64,000 bases of DNA from JAPOPJ01 sp964538885 (GTDB lineage Archaea; Thermoproteota; Nitrososphaeria; Nitrososphaerales; Nitrosopumilaceae), in contig CAZIHR010000018.1 of the NCBI GenBank assembly GCA_964538885.1, forward strand, positions 11,353 through 75,352. The letters run 5' to 3'. The translations under genes were made by a program, and so were the position numbers. Below the pieces are notes generated by a model. That model made no database searches, had not been told where the DNA came from, and saw only the letters and a program-made list of their open reading frames with translations. Positions 60,644 through 64,000 of the stretch are shown here, piece after piece (within the stretch, counting starts at the first letter, position 1; every line of letters begins with the position of its first letter).

Positions 60644-61344
60644 TATGGTACCTCTAGTATCGACTTTTTGACTCTTGTTGGGAACAGTCGCATGACACTA
60701 TCTCTCATGATCTTTTGTTGCTCTTTGATATCTAGTGTGGCATCTATAATTGTAAAGCGTTCACGTCTTGCCATGGATTCGTATTGTTCAATGATTCTAC
60801 TTTGGAATATTCTGTAACTCTCGTATACATCCTTACTCAGATTCATGTCCATTCCAGCCTCGTAATATTTTAGCTTCGGCCTGCCAGCTAGAATGCGATC
60901 CATTGAAATGTCTATTGGTACTCTGAAATAAAACGCTAGGTCTGGTTTTAACGCAAAATTATACATTTTTTTTACCCATGACTGATTACATCCTCTCGTA
61001 ACATCTCTTGCATATGCAGTGTAGATGTACCTATCTGCTAACACAAAGTATCCTGCACGTAGCAATGGCAGTATGTTCCGCTCGAATCTGTCTGCAAAGT
61101 CGGTTGCATGTAACAGACTAAATGTGATAGGGGTGAGGTTGGTCTTTTTCTTTCCTTTGGATGTTATTGACTTTACCATATCTGATGAGTTCCATTCTGT
61201 GCGGAATACTTCCAAGCCATTGTACTGAAGCCATTTTTCCAGCAGGCGTAACTGTGTAGACTTGCCCGAACCGTCGATTCCTTCTACAACAACTAGTTTT
61301 CCTGGCACACCATATTTTTTCAGAGAACGTCTTGAATAATTCAA
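60643..61344 (-). CDS. tmk: Thymidylate kinase
   Basis: 233 residues with an intact P-loop GIDGSGKST (22-30), LADRYIYTAYARD (DRY motif), a TMP-binding region and FYFRVPIDISMDRI. It makes dTDP from dTMP. Its downstream neighbour is a paralogue with an altered P-loop, so this one is the likely active enzyme. Confidence 0.9.
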   Translation of the reverse strand: MNYSRRSLKKYGVPGKLVVVEGIDGSGKSTQLRLLEKWLQYNGLEVFRTEWNSSDMVKSITSKGKKKTNLTPITFSLLHATDFADRFERNILPLLRAGYFVLADRYIYTAYARDVTRGCNQSWVKKMYNFALKPDLAFYFRVPIDISMDRILAGRPKLKYYEAGMDMNLSKDVYESYRIFQSRIIEQYESMARRERFTIIDATLDIKEQQKIMRDSVMRLFPTRVKKSILEVP

Positions 61345-61501
61345 GTGTATATATTGTTCATGGATTCGCTATAAACTTTGCATTTTACTTGTGCGTGAAA
61401 AAACATTGTCAGAGCCGATAAACTGTATCTTTTCTTCAATTGTGGTACCTGTGGGAGCATTATTACATATTAGCTACATTCCGGCATGCCTGATCTTTAT
61501 T

Positions 61502-63034
61502 CTATTTGTAGTATATTTCTGGTTTGATGGGAATGCCCAACACGTTTGCCATTTTTGAGCATACTTGTAGCATGAGAACTTTGGGAAATTTATTCGTCGA
61601 CGGATATATGTCTAGGACAAGTGTAGATGTAGTATCGGTTCTTGGTTTTACATGTGTTCTTGTTTTGTGAAAGATGTCGCATAGTGATACAACTACTGCT
61701 ATCTTTTTGATAATTTTCTTGTCGTCTCCATTTAGAATATCTTTGAATTTGTCCATCAACATCTCTGCTTTTTTCTTCTTTTGTGAATAGATCAGTGACA
61801 GTGCGACAATCAACTGTTCCCTGTGTGACAGCTCACTATCTTCATCTAGCATCGTGTATAGTATATTGTTTACATCTCTAAACGCGGAGAGCCTGTTAAT
61901 CTGTAGTATTGCTTCTGCCAGTAAAATTCTCTCTTTATTAGTTAACAGGTTCATTGTAAAAAGCAGTTGTACCAGATCCTCGACATACTCTGAAACGATA
62001 CTAGACTGGCATGACATGTGAATCAGATCACGTACATGATCCACATCTATAGTGTGGGTGGCAAAGTCATCTGGGAATTGGAGTGAAAGGGACAATGTGC
62101 CCTCGCGCAGACCTTGTGCACTGATTACGAGCGACGTAAATCCCAACTTTCTTACAATCTCTGAAATTATCAATGCCCCCACCTGAATAATGTGAGTGTT
62201 GCCTCCTACAATCGATTCAATCCTCGATATGTCTTTGGATGTACCTGACAGCAATTCATCTGAGATTGATTTTAGTGATTCGTATGACATGGAATAGTTG
62301 TGTACCTTTGAGAGTGGATAGTGTATCATCTGTTGGTGGTACTTTGCTATCTTTCGTAACGTGCCTCCAACACCTACTAGCACATGATCAATACCATCAG
62401 AAATTCCCAGAGCCTCTCTTGTAGGCAGGCTCTCATTTATGTGAGACTGCATCATTGAGATGTCTTTTTCTGATTTTGTTCTTCCACCAAACTGCTGTGT
62501 CAGGCGTAGTGCGCCTAATGGCATTGACATAACCTTCTTGATCTCAAAGTTGTTTGCTGATACCATTTCGAGACTACCTCCCCCTATATCGAAAAATACT
62601 GTTGTGGGTATCTTCAGGGAACGGATGGCCCCTGCATATGAGTAAATTGCCTCTTCATGCTCCGATAGTATCTTAAAGTCAAAGCCCGTTTCGTGTTTTA
62701 TGTATTGTATTATCTGCTCCTGATTTGTAGCATCACGCATTGCACTTGTAGCAACCGCAATCACGTATTCTATCTGCTCAAAGTCAATTATATTTCTGAA
62801 AAGCTTGAGTGATTCTATGGTGTTTGTTATATGACTATCTGGTATGGTGCCATCAGACATACATTCTGTCAGCTTTACTCTTATCGATTCACGATGGTAT
62901 GGCTTGTACGAGTCGTGAGAGTCCACATTATAGTTTATCATCTTCATAGAATTTGATCCGAGATCGATTATGGAGGCTTTTGTATTGCTGTCTATTACAT
63001 TTGGAATCTTGAATCTATTTAGATGAGTCAACAT
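61502..63034 (-). CDS. ppx: Exopolyphosphatase (Ppx/GppA family)
   Basis: 510 residues. Actin-like phosphatase fold with IIDLGSNSMKM, ATSAMRDATNQ, FFDIGGGSLEMV and VGVGGTLRKIAK. The C-terminal region (about 320-500) is helical and resembles the HD-like C-terminal part of bacterial PPX. It degrades polyphosphate (or pppGpp in bacteria). It stands between tmk and sixA. Confidence 0.93.
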   Translation of the reverse strand: MLTHLNRFKIPNVIDSNTKASIIDLGSNSMKMINYNVDSHDSYKPYHRESIRVKLTECMSDGTIPDSHITNTIESLKLFRNIIDFEQIEYVIAVATSAMRDATNQEQIIQYIKHETGFDFKILSEHEEAIYSYAGAIRSLKIPTTVFFDIGGGSLEMVSANNFEIKKVMSMPLGALRLTQQFGGRTKSEKDISMMQSHINESLPTREALGISDGIDHVLVGVGGTLRKIAKYHQQMIHYPLSKVHNYSMSYESLKSISDELLSGTSKDISRIESIVGGNTHIIQVGALIISEIVRKLGFTSLVISAQGLREGTLSLSLQFPDDFATHTIDVDHVRDLIHMSCQSSIVSEYVEDLVQLLFTMNLLTNKERILLAEAILQINRLSAFRDVNNILYTMLDEDSELSHREQLIVALSLIYSQKKKKAEMLMDKFKDILNGDDKKIIKKIAVVVSLCDIFHKTRTHVKPRTDTTSTLVLDIYPSTNKFPKVLMLQVCSKMANVLGIPIKPEIYYK

Positions 63035-63184
63035 TCGTGTGTAATTTGTGGGAAATTAAAACATTGTTTGATTAGTGATAGTCATCTGACTTTAAATCAT
63101 TTAGTTATGTGTGGTTAATCGTTGATGGTAATTGACACATACAAGTTACCAATACAAATACAATAACTATAATCTTAACATTTA

Positions 63185-63688
63185 CTATTGCAGTCTCCTG
63201 AGCTGTTTTGGTGTCATGATGCTGCGTAGTGTACCTGAGACTGTAGAATTTTTTACAAAACCTTGTATGTGTGCAAGTCCACCTTTTTTGATGGATATTG
63301 CTACGTTGTGATTGTTGGGAGAGATCATTATACTGATCAAGCTGCTCAGTAGTGGTTCGTGGCCCACGAGCAAAACTGAAGCAACGGGATTTAGCAAAGT
63401 AAGTCTTCTCATTACCAACATAATGTCTGACTCTGGCCTTAGTTCATTCCAGTATGAAATAGTACGCTTTTTGCTTTTTACATGAGAGTGCACTATCTCG
63501 GCAGTCTGTCTTGCCCTCAACAATGGACTTGACGCGATAAAGTCAAACTTTATGTTCATATTTTTGATTGATTTGGCTATACAGCACAACTCCTTTTTCC
63601 CTTCTTCGGTCAGCTTACGCTTAGCATCGCTCTTTACTGCAAGTGAACGTTCTTCTGCCTTACCATGTCTTAGCATGTGAATATCCAC
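63185..63688 (-). CDS. sixA: Phosphohistidine phosphatase SixA-like
   Basis: 167 residues. Histidine phosphatase: catalytic RHG in IHMLRHGKAEE, SSPLLRARQTAEIV, and the second His in VLLVGHEPLLSSLI. Full-size SixA. In bacteria it acts on phosphohistidines; here its neighbours suggest a role linked to polyphosphate. Confidence 0.88.
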   Translation of the reverse strand: MDIHMLRHGKAEERSLAVKSDAKRKLTEEGKKELCCIAKSIKNMNIKFDFIASSPLLRARQTAEIVHSHVKSKKRTISYWNELRPESDIMLVMRRLTLLNPVASVLLVGHEPLLSSLISIMISPNNHNVAISIKKGGLAHIQGFVKNSTVSGTLRSIMTPKQLRRLQ

Positions 63689-64000
63689 ACTGACTCTTGT
63701 TGCAGTTATTATTTGTCTGAGCTGATCCTATTTCTCATATTCTATATAGTTTGCATCTTGTTGTATATGTGCCAAAGATTATAGTTGGCATGATTGAAGA
63801 CATGATAACCACCCCGCCGTAGTTATTGTGATGAAACGACCCCTATACATGAATGGGCTCCGCGCCCTTGTGATTGAATGGGGCAGTCCGAGCTGCTGTC
63901 TAAGTTGGCTTTATTTTATGATAGGTGTATGCAGCTTTCGTTTCACCATACATCCGCAAGGAGGTGAAAGAAAGAAATCATTGGAATTGACATTGGAAAG
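63689..64000. other. Structured right-edge interval, possible start of a mobile element
   Basis: The 312 bp to the edge hold a short hairpin GGGC-TCCGC-GCCC and a strong hairpin at 63935-63974 (next entry), and are GC-richer than the region before them. In one frame the last 33 bases read KKEIIGIDIGK, like the N-terminus of an IS110-family transposase, but without an ATG/GTG/TTG start. In another frame an ORF opens at ATG 63831 and runs off the edge; neither is convincing alone. Confidence 0.3.
63935..63974 (+). repeat. 12-bp hairpin with one bulge
   Basis: CTTTC-G-TTTCACC (63935-63947) pairs with GGTGAAAGAAAG (63963-63974) over 12 bp with a single bulged G and a 15-nt loop. The 3' arm contains an AAGGAGGTG-like ribosome binding site, so folding would hide it. 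Confidence 0.75.

Overview
The window is chromosomal DNA of an archaeon, almost certainly an ammonia-oxidising thaumarchaeon (Nitrososphaerota), perhaps of group I.1a. The direct evidence is a eukaryote-like information-processing set (TBP, TFB, RNA polymerase subunit D, aIF1, SBDS, exosome Rrp4/Rrp41/Rrp42, prefoldin, Nob1, Tsr3, Sec61-beta, L18e, L37ae, KEOPS Pcc1), TATA boxes about 25 nt upstream of many start codons (leaderless transcripts), F420 genes, and secreted proteins with a W-x-KNNAGWW domain that I associate with thaumarchaea. No amo genes lie here, so the genus is not fixed. The DNA is AT-leaning, but two insertion-sequence relics are visibly GC-richer than their surroundings.

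Layout. 1-9.8 kb: membrane protease-like gene, tbp, a DUF1512 gene with an overlapping zinc microprotein, two large secreted repeat proteins, map and tRNA-Pro. 9.8-18 kb: tsr3, an orphan family-5 substrate-binding protein whose halves appear permuted, a PD-(D/E)XK nuclease-like gene, a DUF2070-secG-UPF0148 cluster, aIF1, a CPBP protease and tfb. 18-26.7 kb is the accessory part: a broken IS481-like element, a metallothionein-like microprotein, a second transposase relic, several uncharacterised genes, a nucleotidyltransferase-fold protein, tRNA-Glu and microORFs. 26.7-32.5 kb: cofE, two complete but different leuC-leuD pairs in tandem, and a sugar nucleotidyltransferase. 32.5-40.5 kb is core information processing: rpoD-rpl18e-rpl13-rps9 on the minus strand, divergent from SBDS-rrp4-rrp41-rrp42-rpl37ae-pcc1, then prefoldin, an XPF-type nuclease, nob1 and nadK.

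41-48 kb holds sufC, a chlorite-dismutase-like heme protein with two co-transcribed genes, and heme/siroheme genes (fused ahbAB; sirC-hemA). 48-53.7 kb: HD and VTT-type proteins, a leaderless C2H2 microprotein, an intron-containing tRNA-Leu(CAA), an OB-fold protein, a Lys-rich coiled-coil protein, PAP2 and pgk. 53.7-59 kb is the rest of the SUF Fe-S system (sufB-sufD-Rieske-sufS-sufU-winged helix/zinc protein), 14 kb from sufC. 59-63.7 kb groups polyphosphate and phosphate genes: sixA, ppx, two thymidylate kinase paralogues (one with an altered Walker A) and a CHAD protein. The right edge has a strong hairpin and possibly the start of another mobile element.

The SUF system supplies Fe-S clusters to the isopropylmalate isomerases and probably to enzymes of the siroheme-dependent heme route. 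Short gaps, stop/start overlaps and TTG or GTG starts are common, and several start sites were chosen from TATA positions. No CRISPR array, rRNA, prophage or clearly new defence system was found. The best leads are the permuted binding protein, the kinase paralogue pair with CHAD/PPX/SixA, the Cys- and zinc-rich microproteins, and the structured right edge.
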